DNA of 64,000 nt from Acidobacteriaceae bacterium (GCA_020247055.1 JADCJL010000097.1:1-64000); one strand, 5' to 3'. Counted from the first letter of the stretch, positions 35,970 through 44,606 are shown. The notes: generated from the letters alone by a model not told the origin. Translations and numbers: made by a program.

Positions 35970-36317
35970 ATGCGCAGCGTACAGATCTTCGGCGTCAAAA
36001 ACTCCCAACCCACCCGGGCCGCCGAACGCTTCTTCAAGGAGCGGAGCATCGCCATCCACTTCGTCGACCTCAAACTCAAACCCATGGCCCCCGGGGAGAT
36101 CAAACGTTTCATCGACCGCTTCACCCTTCCGAATCTCCTTGATCGCGAAGGCAAAGCCTTTGAAAAGGCCGGCCTCAAATACCTCAAGCAGTCCGACGCC
36201 GAACTGCTCCTCAAAATCGAACGGGAGCCGCTCCTGCTCCGGCTCCCGTTCGTTCGCTTTGACAAAAAGATCAGCATCGGCCCCGACGAAGCCGCCTGGA
36301 AATCGATGCTCGACTAA
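35970..36317 (+). CDS. ArsC/Spx-like thioredoxin-fold protein lacking the active-site Cys
   Basis: 115 residues with the ArsC fold: opening VQIFGVKNSQPTRAAERFF, middle FVDLKLKPMAPGEIKRFI and C-terminal LLRLPFVRFDKKISIGPDEAAWKSML. ArsC uses a Cys in the N-terminal CxxxxR loop. Here the loop reads NSQPTR, and the protein contains no Cys at all, so arsenate reduction is not possible by the usual chemistry. Arg in the loop and RxP in the third conserved segment are kept. A Spx/YffB-like binding or regulatory role is possible. No arsenic genes are nearby. Confidence 0.75.
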   Translation: MRSVQIFGVKNSQPTRAAERFFKERSIAIHFVDLKLKPMAPGEIKRFIDRFTLPNLLDREGKAFEKAGLKYLKQSDAELLLKIEREPLLLRLPFVRFDKKISIGPDEAAWKSMLD

Positions 36318-36328
36318 CCCAGGCTCGA

Positions 36329-38173
36329 CTAGGGCACGCAAGCCTGCGTCAACGTATTCGCCCGCGTCCCATCATTGCCAACGCCCCGCAGCAGTTCGTC
36401 GAACGTCTGTAGCGGCGCCGCCGCCCCCGCCCGCCCCACCGCCGGAATCAGCGCCCAACGGTCCAACGCGCTTGAAGCAAACCTGCCGTCCGTCGTGTCC
36501 TTGACGAGCGTCCCCGCCGCCGACTCCTCATGGCCCACCGGCACGCACAGCGACGGATGGTCAAACGGCGCCCGTTGGAAGCGCACCCGGTCATCCGTCA
36601 GCGCCTTCAAAAACGCCACCACCGCCGTCCGCTCCTGCGGGCTCAGCCGGATCCGCCCCATCCCCGGTCCCAGGTTCCCATCGGCCGGGAAATCCCCGTT
36701 CCGCCCGTAAAACTCCAACACCTGCTCAAGCGTCGCCTGGCTCCCGTCGTGGAAAAAAGGCCCCGTGAACTCCACGTTCCGCAGCCCCGGCGTCTTGAAC
36801 ATGCCGTTCGCGCTTGCCGCGCCGCGGGTAATCTGACTCGCCAACGCCGTCGGCAAATTCCCCAACCCCCGATCGTCCGCGATCGGCGTCACCCCAATTC
36901 GAAAAAATCCACCCCGGCGAACGTTCTCCGTCCAGGAGGCCGCCGTGAACTCCGCCCCCGCGTGGCATCCGGCGCAGGACCCGGAATTCGGCGCGCCAAA
37001 CGTCTGCAGCCCCTGCCGCTCCAACGGCGATAACGCTCCCGCAACTCCTTCAAGCGAGCGATCGAGCGGCGAGTCATTCGACACCAACGTGGACAAATAC
37101 GCCTGAATCGCCAACCCCCAGTACAAAGAGAAGTTCGCCTCCATCTGGTTCTGCGTGGCGCTCACCGGCGCCTGCCAGTAGGCCGGATCAATCGCCGCCT
37201 CAACCAGCGCCCGGTAGCTAAGAGCCGCCACCAGGCCGTTGCCGGAAGCGTTCGCTAAAGGCCCCAGCACACTATCGGTCACCGCCACCCGCTGCCGCCC
37301 CAGCGGCCGCAACGCCAGCAGTTTCCGCCCCACCAGCCCGAAGCTCCTACCCTCGTACGACATCTCGATCGGGTTCAACACCGGACCCACCGCCAGCGAT
37401 GCCAGACTCGAGTTCTGCAGCCGCACCACCTCGCGCACCAGCCGGCCACCACGCCACGCCTGCACCGCCGCGGCCGCATCCGCCTCTCCCAACTCCGACA
37501 CCCCATTGAACACCGGGCTCGCCCGCCCGTCCCAGAGCTGCCGCACGTTGAACACCGCGTTAATCACGCTCGGCGTGTTTCGCGACGACACCTGCCGCGT
37601 CAGCAGCCCGTTCTTGTTGAACCGGCTCGCCACTAAGTCCGCCCCATTCTCATCAGCCGCCCCCGGCGTTACATTCAAGAACCGCCGCGCAATCACCCCC
37701 GCGCTTCCCGCCACCATCGGCGGGCCACTCACCACCCCCGCCCGGTGAAACGGGAACTCTCCCGCCGTCAGCGTCCGGTTCGGTGAGGTCAACGCCGTCG
37801 TCGCGCTGTGCGGCGGAGCCAACTGGTTCTGCCTCCGGTGGTCCGCCCCGGCGTGGAAGTGGCACGACGCACAAGCCGTCTTCCCGTCGCTGCCCGCCTG
37901 CACATCCCAGAAGAACACCTTGCCCAGGGCGATCAACGCCTGCTGATTCCGGACATACTGGCCCACGCCCGGCACCGCGGGAACCGGTACCTGCTTCAGC
38001 GACCGAAGACCCGGAAGCGGCAGTGGTGCCGTTGGCGGCGGGGGAGGAGCCGGAGGCGGCGGGGGAGGCGCACCCGGCGGTTGCGCGCTCGCCATCGCCG
38101 TAAGTAGAAGAAAGAATGAGGGCGTTCGGCCCGCCCAGGCCGGGCGCCTACTTGGCTTCTTGTCAAAAAACAT
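36329..38173 (-). CDS. Di-haem cytochrome c peroxidase family protein (paralogue 1)
   Basis: 614-residue exported protein. A signal region (about 1-31) leads to a striking Pro-rich linker (about 32-53), then the haem motif CASCH at 101-105 and a second one, CAGCH, near residue 410. MauG/CcpA-type landmarks include RNTPSVINAVFNVRQLWDGRA and FKTPGLRNVEFTGPFFHDGSQATLEQV. Family members reduce peroxide or perform di-haem oxidations; this long subgroup is not characterised. It is closely related to the gene just upstream, from which it is separated by 118 bases holding a strong inverted repeat. Confidence 0.88.
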   Translation of the reverse strand: MFFDKKPSRRPAWAGRTPSFFLLLTAMASAQPPGAPPPPPPAPPPPPTAPLPLPGLRSLKQVPVPAVPGVGQYVRNQQALIALGKVFFWDVQAGSDGKTACASCHFHAGADHRRQNQLAPPHSATTALTSPNRTLTAGEFPFHRAGVVSGPPMVAGSAGVIARRFLNVTPGAADENGADLVASRFNKNGLLTRQVSSRNTPSVINAVFNVRQLWDGRASPVFNGVSELGEADAAAAVQAWRGGRLVREVVRLQNSSLASLAVGPVLNPIEMSYEGRSFGLVGRKLLALRPLGRQRVAVTDSVLGPLANASGNGLVAALSYRALVEAAIDPAYWQAPVSATQNQMEANFSLYWGLAIQAYLSTLVSNDSPLDRSLEGVAGALSPLERQGLQTFGAPNSGSCAGCHAGAEFTAASWTENVRRGGFFRIGVTPIADDRGLGNLPTALASQITRGAASANGMFKTPGLRNVEFTGPFFHDGSQATLEQVLEFYGRNGDFPADGNLGPGMGRIRLSPQERTAVVAFLKALTDDRVRFQRAPFDHPSLCVPVGHEESAAGTLVKDTTDGRFASSALDRWALIPAVGRAGAAAPLQTFDELLRGVGNDGTRANTLTQACVP

Positions 38174-38221
38174 ATTCCCGCAGTGTGACCTTCGGTCCGG
38201 TATGGAGCAATGGGTACTTGG

Positions 38222-38267
38222 TACGGCTAAGGTTCTAAAACCCGTCCTCCGGAAAACCTTAGCCGTA
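38222..38267. promoter_or_regulatory. Perfect 13-bp inverted repeat between tandem peroxidase genes
   Basis: TACGGCTAAGGTT (38222-38234) and AACCTTAGCCGTA (38255-38267) pair perfectly around a 20-base loop. It lies after the stop of the upstream peroxidase paralogue and about 50 bases before the start of the next, on the minus-strand mRNA. There is no T-tract, so it could be an attenuator, an RNA processing or stability stem, or an operator. The remaining gap shows nothing else. Confidence 0.5.
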
Positions 38268-38291
38268 TCCTCCGTGGCCCGCCCGCCTCCA

Positions 38292-40058
38292 CTATGGCGC
38301 GCAACCCTGCGTCAGCGTATTCGCCCGCGTACCGTCATTCCCAATCCCCCGCAGCAGCTCGTCGAAGGTCTGCAGCGGCACGCTCGCCCCCTCGCTCCCC
38401 ACCGCCGGAATCAACGCCCACCGGTCCACCGCGCTCGACGCAAACCGCCCGTCCGTCGTATCCGCCGCCAGCACCCCCTCCGCCGGCTCCTCATGCCCCG
38501 TCGCAATGCATAGCGACGGATGGTCAAACGGCGCCCGTTGATACTTCACCCGGTCATCCGTCAGCGCCTTCAAAAACGCCACCATCGCCGTCTGCTCCTG
38601 CGGGTTCAGCCGAATCCGTCCAATCCCCGGCCCCAGGTTCCCGTCCGCCCGGAAGTCCCCGTTCCGCGCATAAAACGCCGTCACCTGCTCGAGCGTCGCC
38701 TGGCTCCCATCGTGGAAGTACGGCCCCGTGAACTCCACGTTCCGCAGCCCCGGCGTCTTGAACGCCCCGCTCGTCTGCGTCGTCGCAAACGGTGCCGCCA
38801 ACCCGCCCAACCCCGCATCATCCGCCACCGGCGTCACCCCAATCCGGAAGAACCCCGCCGCCTGCGCACTCGCCGGATGCACCTCCCGCGCCGGCGCCGC
38901 GCTGTACGACGCCGCCGTAAACTCCGCCCCCTGATGGCAAACCGCGCACTGCGCCCCACCCCCGGCAAACTCCTGCATCCCCTGCTGCTCCAGCGTGGTT
39001 AACGCCGTCCGGTTCCCTTCAAGAAACTGGTCCACCCGCGACTCGTTCGCCACCAGCGTCGACTCGTAAGCCTGAATCGCCAGCCCCCAGAACAAGCTGA
39101 AATTCCTCTCCATCTGCTCGCCCCCCGGCGCCGCCCAGTAAGCCGGCGCAAACGCCGTCTCAATCAACTGCCGGTAAGAGTACTCCGCCGCCAGCCCCAC
39201 TCCCGAGCGGTCCGCGTAAGCCCCCAGCACGCTATCGGTCGCCGACACCATCTGCCGCTCCAACGGCCGCAGCGTCAGCAGCTTCCGCCCCACATCGGCA
39301 AAGCTCCGCCCCGCGTACGACATCTCAATCTCGTTCAACACCGGCCCCACCGCCTGCGACGCCAGACTCGAGTTCGCCAGACGTACCCGCTCCTCCACCA
39401 GATGCCCGTCCCGCCAAGCCACCACCCGCGCCCCCGCATCCGCCTCGCCCGCCGGCGAAACCCCGTTGAAAATGTCGCTCGCCCGCCCGTCCCAAAAGTT
39501 CCGCACGTTGAACACCGCGTCAATCACGCTCGGCGTGTTCCGCGACGTCACCTGCCGCGTCTGCCGCCCGTTCGCGCTGAAGCGGCTCGAAAACAGGTCC
39601 GCCCCGTCCTCCTCCGCCGCCCCCGCCGCCACGCCAAAGAAGTTCCGCGAAAACGTCCCCGCCGAACCCGTCACCACCCGCGCCGCCCCCTGGTTCCCCG
39701 GTCCGTGGAACGGATAATCCGCCGCCGTCAACGTCCGGTTCACCGTCACCGTCCCGCTCCCGCTCGCCGGCGGCGCCAGCTGATTCTGCACGCGGTGGTC
39801 CCCCCCGGCATGAAAGTGGCACGACGCGCACGCCGTCTTCCCGTCGCTGCCCGCCTGCATATCCCAGAACAGCGCCTTACCCAGCACCACCAGCGCCTTC
39901 TCATCCTGCACATACTGCGCCAGTCCCGGCACCGCCGGTACGGCCACCGTTTTCAAGGACCGCAGCGGCGCCCCGCCACCCGGACGCCCGCCGCCCGGTT
40001 GCGCGCAAGCCGTCCCCGCCAAAGTCACCAGCACAGAGAGAAAAGTTGTCGTTTTCAT
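38292..40058 (-). CDS. Di-haem cytochrome c peroxidase family protein (paralogue 2)
   Basis: 588 residues with a signal peptide (about 1-20), CASCH at 77-81 and a second haem motif CAVCH near residue 375. Almost every segment matches the downstream paralogue: LFWDMQAGSDGKTA, RNTPSVIDAVFNVRNFWDGRA, AVGPVLNEIEMSYAGRSF and GIGNDGTRANTLTQGC. It lacks the Pro-rich linker but has a Gly-rich one. An AGGAG Shine-Dalgarno lies seven bases before ATG 40058. It is divergent from a histidine kinase gene across a gap with paired OmpR-type boxes, suggesting control by that system. Confidence 0.9.
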   Translation of the reverse strand: MKTTTFLSVLVTLAGTACAQPGGGRPGGGAPLRSLKTVAVPAVPGLAQYVQDEKALVVLGKALFWDMQAGSDGKTACASCHFHAGGDHRVQNQLAPPASGSGTVTVNRTLTAADYPFHGPGNQGAARVVTGSAGTFSRNFFGVAAGAAEEDGADLFSSRFSANGRQTRQVTSRNTPSVIDAVFNVRNFWDGRASDIFNGVSPAGEADAGARVVAWRDGHLVEERVRLANSSLASQAVGPVLNEIEMSYAGRSFADVGRKLLTLRPLERQMVSATDSVLGAYADRSGVGLAAEYSYRQLIETAFAPAYWAAPGGEQMERNFSLFWGLAIQAYESTLVANESRVDQFLEGNRTALTTLEQQGMQEFAGGGAQCAVCHQGAEFTAASYSAAPAREVHPASAQAAGFFRIGVTPVADDAGLGGLAAPFATTQTSGAFKTPGLRNVEFTGPYFHDGSQATLEQVTAFYARNGDFRADGNLGPGIGRIRLNPQEQTAMVAFLKALTDDRVKYQRAPFDHPSLCIATGHEEPAEGVLAADTTDGRFASSAVDRWALIPAVGSEGASVPLQTFDELLRGIGNDGTRANTLTQGCAP

Positions 40059-40104
40059 CAGTCGCTCCTGTTACCAGCAGACGCCGAAAAGCCCCCCAAG
40101 TCAC

Positions 40105-40151
40105 GTTAAGCGATGTTATGGCGCACCTCCCCCGCCTTAACATCGCTTAAC
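40105..40151. promoter_or_regulatory. Paired GTTA-N6-GTTA boxes forming a 14-bp inverted repeat
   Basis: GTTAAGCGATGTTA (40105-40118) and its exact reverse complement (40138-40151) flank a 19-base spacer in the 143-base divergent gap between the peroxidase and kinase genes. Each arm is itself a direct repeat of GTTA with a 10-base period, the geometry expected for OmpR-family response regulators, and the adjacent operon encodes one. A TAATAT (-10-like, 40178-40183) with a poor -35 hexamer sits just downstream on the kinase side, as in activator-dependent promoters. Binding by the neighbouring regulator is inference. Confidence 0.55.
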
Positions 40152-40201
40152 TGGGCTTACTCCCCCAAAAAGCGGTCTAATATGGGGTGCGGAGGAAACA
40201 T

Positions 40202-41878
40202 ATGCGGCAAACCGGGCAACAATGGGCGTGGCTCGCCGTCATCACCACCCTCTGCGCCGTCCTCGCCTTCCTCCAGTACCGCTGGACCGGCGAACTCAGC
40301 CAGGCCGAACAGGCCCGCCTCGCCACCGGCCTCGACGAACAACTCCACCGCATGGCCCGCGCCTTCGATCAGCAGGTCTTTGAAACCGTCGAAACCCTCC
40401 TCCCCGCCGAATCCGACCTCGCCGCCTCCGGCCTCCCCGCCGCTCAGGCCGCCGCCTTCCAACGCTGGCAGCGCCGCTCCCCCGGCCCTTCTCTGTTTGC
40501 CCGCATCGCCATCGCCACCCCCGAAAACGACTCGCTCTCCCTCGCCCTCCTCGATCCCCCATCCGGCGCCACCTCCCCCCTCCCCTGGCCCCCCGCCTGG
40601 CTGTCCCTGCGCGAAGCCCTCGAACTCCGGTGCCAGGACCGCCGCAGCCCCCCGCGCCTCGCCCCCGAATCCCTCCTCCTCGAATTCCCCGTCTTCGACC
40701 CGGGCACCCGCCACGAACTCGCCTGGATGATCTTCGAATTCGACCCCGCCCAGCTCTGGCAAAATCTCCTCCCCTCCCTCGTCCGCACCCATCTCAATCC
40801 CGGTGACCAACCCGATTTCGACGTCGAAGTCACCGCCGGCCGCCAACAAACGCTCCTCTTCTCCACCCTCCCCAACCATACCCCCCTCGCCTATCCCGAC
40901 GCCCGCGCCCCCCTGCTCACTGGCCTCCGCGACGGCCTCCGCCGCCCCCCCCCCGGCCCGCCCCGCAAAAACGGCCCCCCCGGCACCCGCTGGACCCTCA
41001 CCGCCAAACACCGCCACGGCTCCCTCGCCGCCGCCGTCGCCGCCAACCGCTGGCGCAACCTCGCCGTCGCCGGCGGCCTCCTCCTCCTCATCGCCGCCGC
41101 CGGCGCCGCCCTCGTCCACCACACCAGCAAAGCCCTCCGCCTCGCCCAAATGGAGTTCGCCTTCGTCGCCGGCGTCACCCACGAACTCCGCACCCCCCTC
41201 ACCGTCATCCGCGGCGCCGCCCACAATCTCCTCTCCGGCGTCGTCCGCACCCCCGACCAGCAAGCCCGCTACCTCCGCCTCATCGTCCAGCACACCGAAA
41301 GCCTCACCGAAATGGTCGAACAGATCCTCGGCTTCGCCGGCGCCCGCGGCGGCCAGGCCAAAAACTCCAACCAACCCGTCTCCCTCCTCGACGCCCTCAA
41401 CGAAGGCCTCGAAGCCGCCGCCGGCGACATCGAAGCCGCCCGCTGCGAAGTCGACCTCCAGGCCCCCCCCGACGTCCCCCCCGTCCTCGGCGACCCCGTC
41501 GCCCTCCGCCGCGCCTTCCAAAACCTCCTCAGCAACGCCGCCCGCCACGGCGGTGAAGGCGGCGCCATCTCCATCCTCGTCGAAATCGACCCCACCCCGC
41601 CCCGCCCCCACCTCCTCGTCCACGTCCGCGACCGCGGCCCCGGCATCCCCCCCGCCGACCTCGAACATCTCTTTGAACCCTTCTACCGCGGCGAACGCGC
41701 CAAAGCCGACCACCTCCGCGGCACCGGCCTCGGCCTCAGCCTCGTCGCCGAAATCGCCCACGCCCACGGCGGCGCCATCACCGCCCAAAATCTCCCCACC
41801 GGCGGCGCCGGCTTCACCCTCCGCCTCCCCGCCGCCCTCCCGGAACAATATGACGAATTCGCAAATCCTGCTCGTTGA
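40202..41878 (+). CDS. Membrane sensor histidine kinase
   Basis: 558 residues. One membrane helix at about 8-26 and a second near residues 280-298 bracket a periplasmic sensing region of ~250 residues without a recognised domain. HisKA with phospho-acceptor GVTHELRTPLTVI (about 320) and HATPase with FQNLLSNAARHGG, VRDRGPGIP and RGTGLGLSLV follow. The start ATG 40202 is fixed by GGAGG seven bases upstream; an earlier in-frame GTG at 40187 would overlap that site. The response regulator gene overlaps its end by 29 bases. Likely regulates the divergent cytochrome c peroxidases. Confidence 0.93.
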   Translation: MRQTGQQWAWLAVITTLCAVLAFLQYRWTGELSQAEQARLATGLDEQLHRMARAFDQQVFETVETLLPAESDLAASGLPAAQAAAFQRWQRRSPGPSLFARIAIATPENDSLSLALLDPPSGATSPLPWPPAWLSLREALELRCQDRRSPPRLAPESLLLEFPVFDPGTRHELAWMIFEFDPAQLWQNLLPSLVRTHLNPGDQPDFDVEVTAGRQQTLLFSTLPNHTPLAYPDARAPLLTGLRDGLRRPPPGPPRKNGPPGTRWTLTAKHRHGSLAAAVAANRWRNLAVAGGLLLLIAAAGAALVHHTSKALRLAQMEFAFVAGVTHELRTPLTVIRGAAHNLLSGVVRTPDQQARYLRLIVQHTESLTEMVEQILGFAGARGGQAKNSNQPVSLLDALNEGLEAAAGDIEAARCEVDLQAPPDVPPVLGDPVALRRAFQNLLSNAARHGGEGGAISILVEIDPTPPRPHLLVHVRDRGPGIPPADLEHLFEPFYRGERAKADHLRGTGLGLSLVAEIAHAHGGAITAQNLPTGGAGFTLRLPAALPEQYDEFANPAR

Positions 41879-42539
41879 AGACGAACCCGATATCGCCCTC
41901 ATCATCGCCGACCTCCTCTCCGCCCAGGGCCACCACGTCGCCCACGCCGCCACCGGCCCCGACGGCCTCCACGCCGCCACCAACCACCGCTACGACCTCC
42001 TTATCCTCGACGTCATGCTCCCCGGCCTCGACGGCTTCGCCCTCTGCCAAAAAATGCGCCAGCAAGGCTTCGACGGCGGCATCCTCATGCTCACCGCCCG
42101 CGGCCAGGTCGCCGACCGCGTGCAGGGCCTCCACCTCGGCGCCGACGACTACCTCGCCAAACCCTTCGACCCCCACGAACTCACCGCCCGCGTCACCGCC
42201 CTCCTCCGCCGCATGGGCAAAGAAGCCCTCACCCCCGTCACCCGCTTCCAGTTCGGCCCCGTCTCCGTCGATTTCTCCGTCCCCGCCGTCCACCGCCACG
42301 GCGCCCCCGTCAACCTCGCCGCCAAAGAGATGCAGCTCCTCCGCTGCCTCATCGATCACCGCGGCCAGGTCCTCACCCGCGAATGGCTCCTCACCCAGGT
42401 CTGGCGCCACCAGCCCTTCATCACCCCCCGCACCGTCGACGTCCACATCGCTTGGCTCCGCCAGAAACTCGAAGAAGAGCCCCAAACCCCCAAACACATC
42501 CTCACCGTCCGCGGCGAAGGCTACCGCTTCACCGGTTAG
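41850..42539 (+). CDS. OmpR-family DNA-binding response regulator
   Basis: 229 residues. Receiver domain (about 1-118) with acidic pocket VEDEPD and phospho-acceptor Asp in LLILDVMLPGLDG (about 53), and conserved Lys in DDYLAKPFD. The C-terminal winged-helix domain (about 130-229) ends LTVRGEGYRF, diagnostic of OmpR/PhoB regulators. Start ATG 41850 lies inside the kinase gene (29-base overlap), implying translational coupling. It is the natural candidate to bind the GTTA-type boxes at 40105-40151. Confidence 0.95.
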   Translation: MTNSQILLVEDEPDIALIIADLLSAQGHHVAHAATGPDGLHAATNHRYDLLILDVMLPGLDGFALCQKMRQQGFDGGILMLTARGQVADRVQGLHLGADDYLAKPFDPHELTARVTALLRRMGKEALTPVTRFQFGPVSVDFSVPAVHRHGAPVNLAAKEMQLLRCLIDHRGQVLTREWLLTQVWRHQPFITPRTVDVHIAWLRQKLEEEPQTPKHILTVRGEGYRFTG

Positions 42540-42563
42540 CCCCAACGCGATAAGCTCGTAATC

Positions 42564-42947
42564 GTGAAGCACCCGGAAACCATCCACGTCCCCGCCCTGC
42601 CCCCCGGCAACCACACCTACCACCAGGCCACCCGCCTCGGCGACCTCCTGTTCGTCTCCGGCCAGCTCGGCATCGATCCCGCCTCCGGCGAACTCGTCCC
42701 CGGCGGCCAGGTCGCCGAATACCGCCAGGCCCTCGCCAACATCAAAACCATTCTCGAAGCCGCCGGCAGCAGCCTCGCCCAGGTCGCCAAAACCACGGTG
42801 TATATGACCAACGTCGACGAACTCGCCGAACTCAACGCCCTCTACGCCGAATACTTCCCCCACGCCCCCGCCAAAACCGGCGTCGAAGTCCGCCGCCTCT
42901 CCTCCCGCGCCCACATCGAAATCGAAGTCATCGCCTCCGCCGTCTAA
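42564..42947 (+). CDS. RidA family protein with substituted active-site Arg
   Basis: 127 residues of the RidA/YjgF/UK114 family, whose archetype hydrolyses reactive enamine/imine intermediates. Trimer-fold motifs are clear: LLFVSGQLGIDPASGELV, QALANIKTILEAAGSSL, TVYMTNVDELAELNALYAEYF. In E. coli RidA the catalytic Arg105 lies in PARSCVEVARLP; the same place here is PAKTGVEVRRLS, so Arg is replaced by Lys and the Cys by Gly. Deaminase activity may therefore be weak or absent. Start is GTG 42564. The next gene begins on the last base of its stop codon. Confidence 0.88.
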   Translation: MKHPETIHVPALPPGNHTYHQATRLGDLLFVSGQLGIDPASGELVPGGQVAEYRQALANIKTILEAAGSSLAQVAKTTVYMTNVDELAELNALYAEYFPHAPAKTGVEVRRLSSRAHIEIEVIASAV

Positions 42948-43564
42948 TGCCCTTCCACCCCGCCACCGACCTGGTGATTCTCGCTACCGTCGACGCCGCC
43001 GTCGCCCAGTCCCACGCCCAGGCCGGCAAATGGATCGCCTGCCGCCCCGGCTGCAGCGAATGCTGCTCGGTCCTGTTCCCCATCACGCTCCAGGACGCCG
43101 CCCGCCTCCACCGCGGCCGCCTCGCCGCCCCGCCCGCCGTCCGCGCCGATATCGAGGAGCGCGCCCGCCAGCTCTGGCAGCGCATCGAACCCGACTTCCC
43201 CGGCGCCGCCGCCTCCGGCCTCTTCCGCGCCAACGACGAATGGCAGGAGTGGTTCCTCACCCGCCACAAAGGCCACCCCTGCCCCGTCGTCGACCCCGCC
43301 ACCGGCGCCTGCCGCCTCTACGAACACCGTCCCGTCGCCTGCCGCCTCTACGGTCATCTCATCCAAATCGGCGACGAACCCCAAACCATCTGCCACTACT
43401 GCTTCCGCGGCGCCACCCCGGCCCAAATCGACGCCGCCCGCGTCCACGTCCCCCTCGCGGCCGTCAACCAGGCCCCCCTCGACCCCGGCGAAACCCTCAT
43501 CACCCGCGTCCTCGCTACTGCGGAATGGCCGCCATCCAATACCCCGGACGCGTCCGCACCTTAA
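42947..43564 (+). CDS. YkgJ-type cysteine cluster protein
   Basis: 205 residues with the metal-binding Cys pattern CRPGCSECCS (about 32-41), then HPCPVVDPATGACRLYEHRPVACRLYG and ICHYCF, as in YkgJ/UPF0153 proteins thought to coordinate zinc or an Fe-S cluster. Function is unknown for the family. ATG 42947 shares one base with the RidA stop (TAATG). Its final 50 bases are antisense to the end of the convergent VWFA protein gene. Confidence 0.85.
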   Translation: MPFHPATDLVILATVDAAVAQSHAQAGKWIACRPGCSECCSVLFPITLQDAARLHRGRLAAPPAVRADIEERARQLWQRIEPDFPGAAASGLFRANDEWQEWFLTRHKGHPCPVVDPATGACRLYEHRPVACRLYGHLIQIGDEPQTICHYCFRGATPAQIDAARVHVPLAAVNQAPLDPGETLITRVLATAEWPPSNTPDASAP

Positions 43565-44606
43565 GCCCCGTCCGCAGCACATCCACCGTAATCGGGTGAA
43601 ATCCACCCTCTTCCGTATTGTTCGGCGAGTAGCTGATCAGATACTGGCTGTGCAGCTCCTGCCCGATATCGGCAATCACCCGCTCCAGGTCCTTGTAGGT
43701 CAGGAAGGAACGCTCCGTCCCACCGGTGAACTTCGTGAACACCTCCAGCTGGTTGTCCACGAAAATGCTCTTCACCTGCCGCAGAATCTCCACCGCCAGC
43801 GGCACCACGTTGCCGTTATAGATCCCCGTCTGCTGGCTGATCGTCTCCGGCGTCGCCAGCGCCCCGGCCGGCAGGTGCCGCGCCCCCACCGGCAGCGGAT
43901 CCGGCCGCGGCGGCTGCGCCTTGGTCAGCAGCGAAGTCACCAGGCGATTGATGTTCACCGAGTAAACGGCAATGTTGCCAAACTGCAGATCGAGCAGCGC
44001 CTGCCGCGTCTTGGCCTCGCTGCCCTTGTCCCGCGTCTCGGCAATCAGCAGAACCACCTTCCGGTGATCCGCCGGCCGGTTCCGCAGCATCCGCGCCGCC
44101 ATCACCACCGCATCGTTCATCGCCGAAGTCGTCGACCCGGCGTTGATCTTCGCCAGGGCTTTCTTGAACAGCGCCCCGTCGTTCGTAAAATCCTGCATCG
44201 TGCGAACCCGGTGGTCGAAAGCGAGGATAGCCGCCTGCCCCTTCTCGCCCAGCACCAGGTTCTCGAGCAGCGGGCCAATCTGCTTGATCTTATCGAGCAC
44301 CGGCTCCACGGTGTTGTTCGCCTGAATGCAGACGACGATTTCCAGCGGCTGAAACGCCAGGTCCACCCGCAGCTTCTGCTCCTTGCCCCGGTCCACCAGC
44401 CGGAACTCGTGCGGCTGAATGTCGCTCACGTACCGCCCGTCCTCGTCGGTCACCGTGGTCGGCGCCACCACGAAGCGCACGAACGTGCGGATGGTGGCCA
44501 ACCCCTCCTGCTCTTCCGGGGTGAGGGCCGGCGCCGGGGGCTTCTCCTGCCCAAGCAAAGGCGCGCCCAAGGCGAGCGAAGTGAAGGTGCGGCGGGTCAG
44601 GCTCAT
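43515..44606 (-). CDS. VWFA-related protein, acidobacterial type
   Basis: 363 residues matching the VWFA-related domain family that is strongly expanded in Acidobacteria. A possible Tat-like signal (SLTRRTFTSLALGAPLLG) precedes the segment VTDEDGRYVSDIQPHEFRLVDRGKEQ and a von Willebrand A fold (LEIVVCIQANNT; GSTTSAMNDAVVMAARML; KVVLLIAETRDKGS). A conserved tail YLISYSPNNTEEGGFHPITV ends with TRPGYW. The MIDAS DxSxS motif is replaced by IQANNT, so metal-dependent adhesion is doubtful. Role unknown. It overlaps the convergent YkgJ-like gene by 50 bases. Confidence 0.88.
   Translation of the reverse strand: MSLTRRTFTSLALGAPLLGQEKPPAPALTPEEQEGLATIRTFVRFVVAPTTVTDEDGRYVSDIQPHEFRLVDRGKEQKLRVDLAFQPLEIVVCIQANNTVEPVLDKIKQIGPLLENLVLGEKGQAAILAFDHRVRTMQDFTNDGALFKKALAKINAGSTTSAMNDAVVMAARMLRNRPADHRKVVLLIAETRDKGSEAKTRQALLDLQFGNIAVYSVNINRLVTSLLTKAQPPRPDPLPVGARHLPAGALATPETISQQTGIYNGNVVPLAVEILRQVKSIFVDNQLEVFTKFTGGTERSFLTYKDLERVIADIGQELHSQYLISYSPNNTEEGGFHPITVDVLRTGLKVRTRPGYWMAAIPQ

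Noticed and set aside
40157-41983. 608-residue antisense frame opposite the histidine kinase
   Set aside because: Gly/Glu/Ala-rich shadow; the sense strand encodes clear HisKA and HATPase domains.
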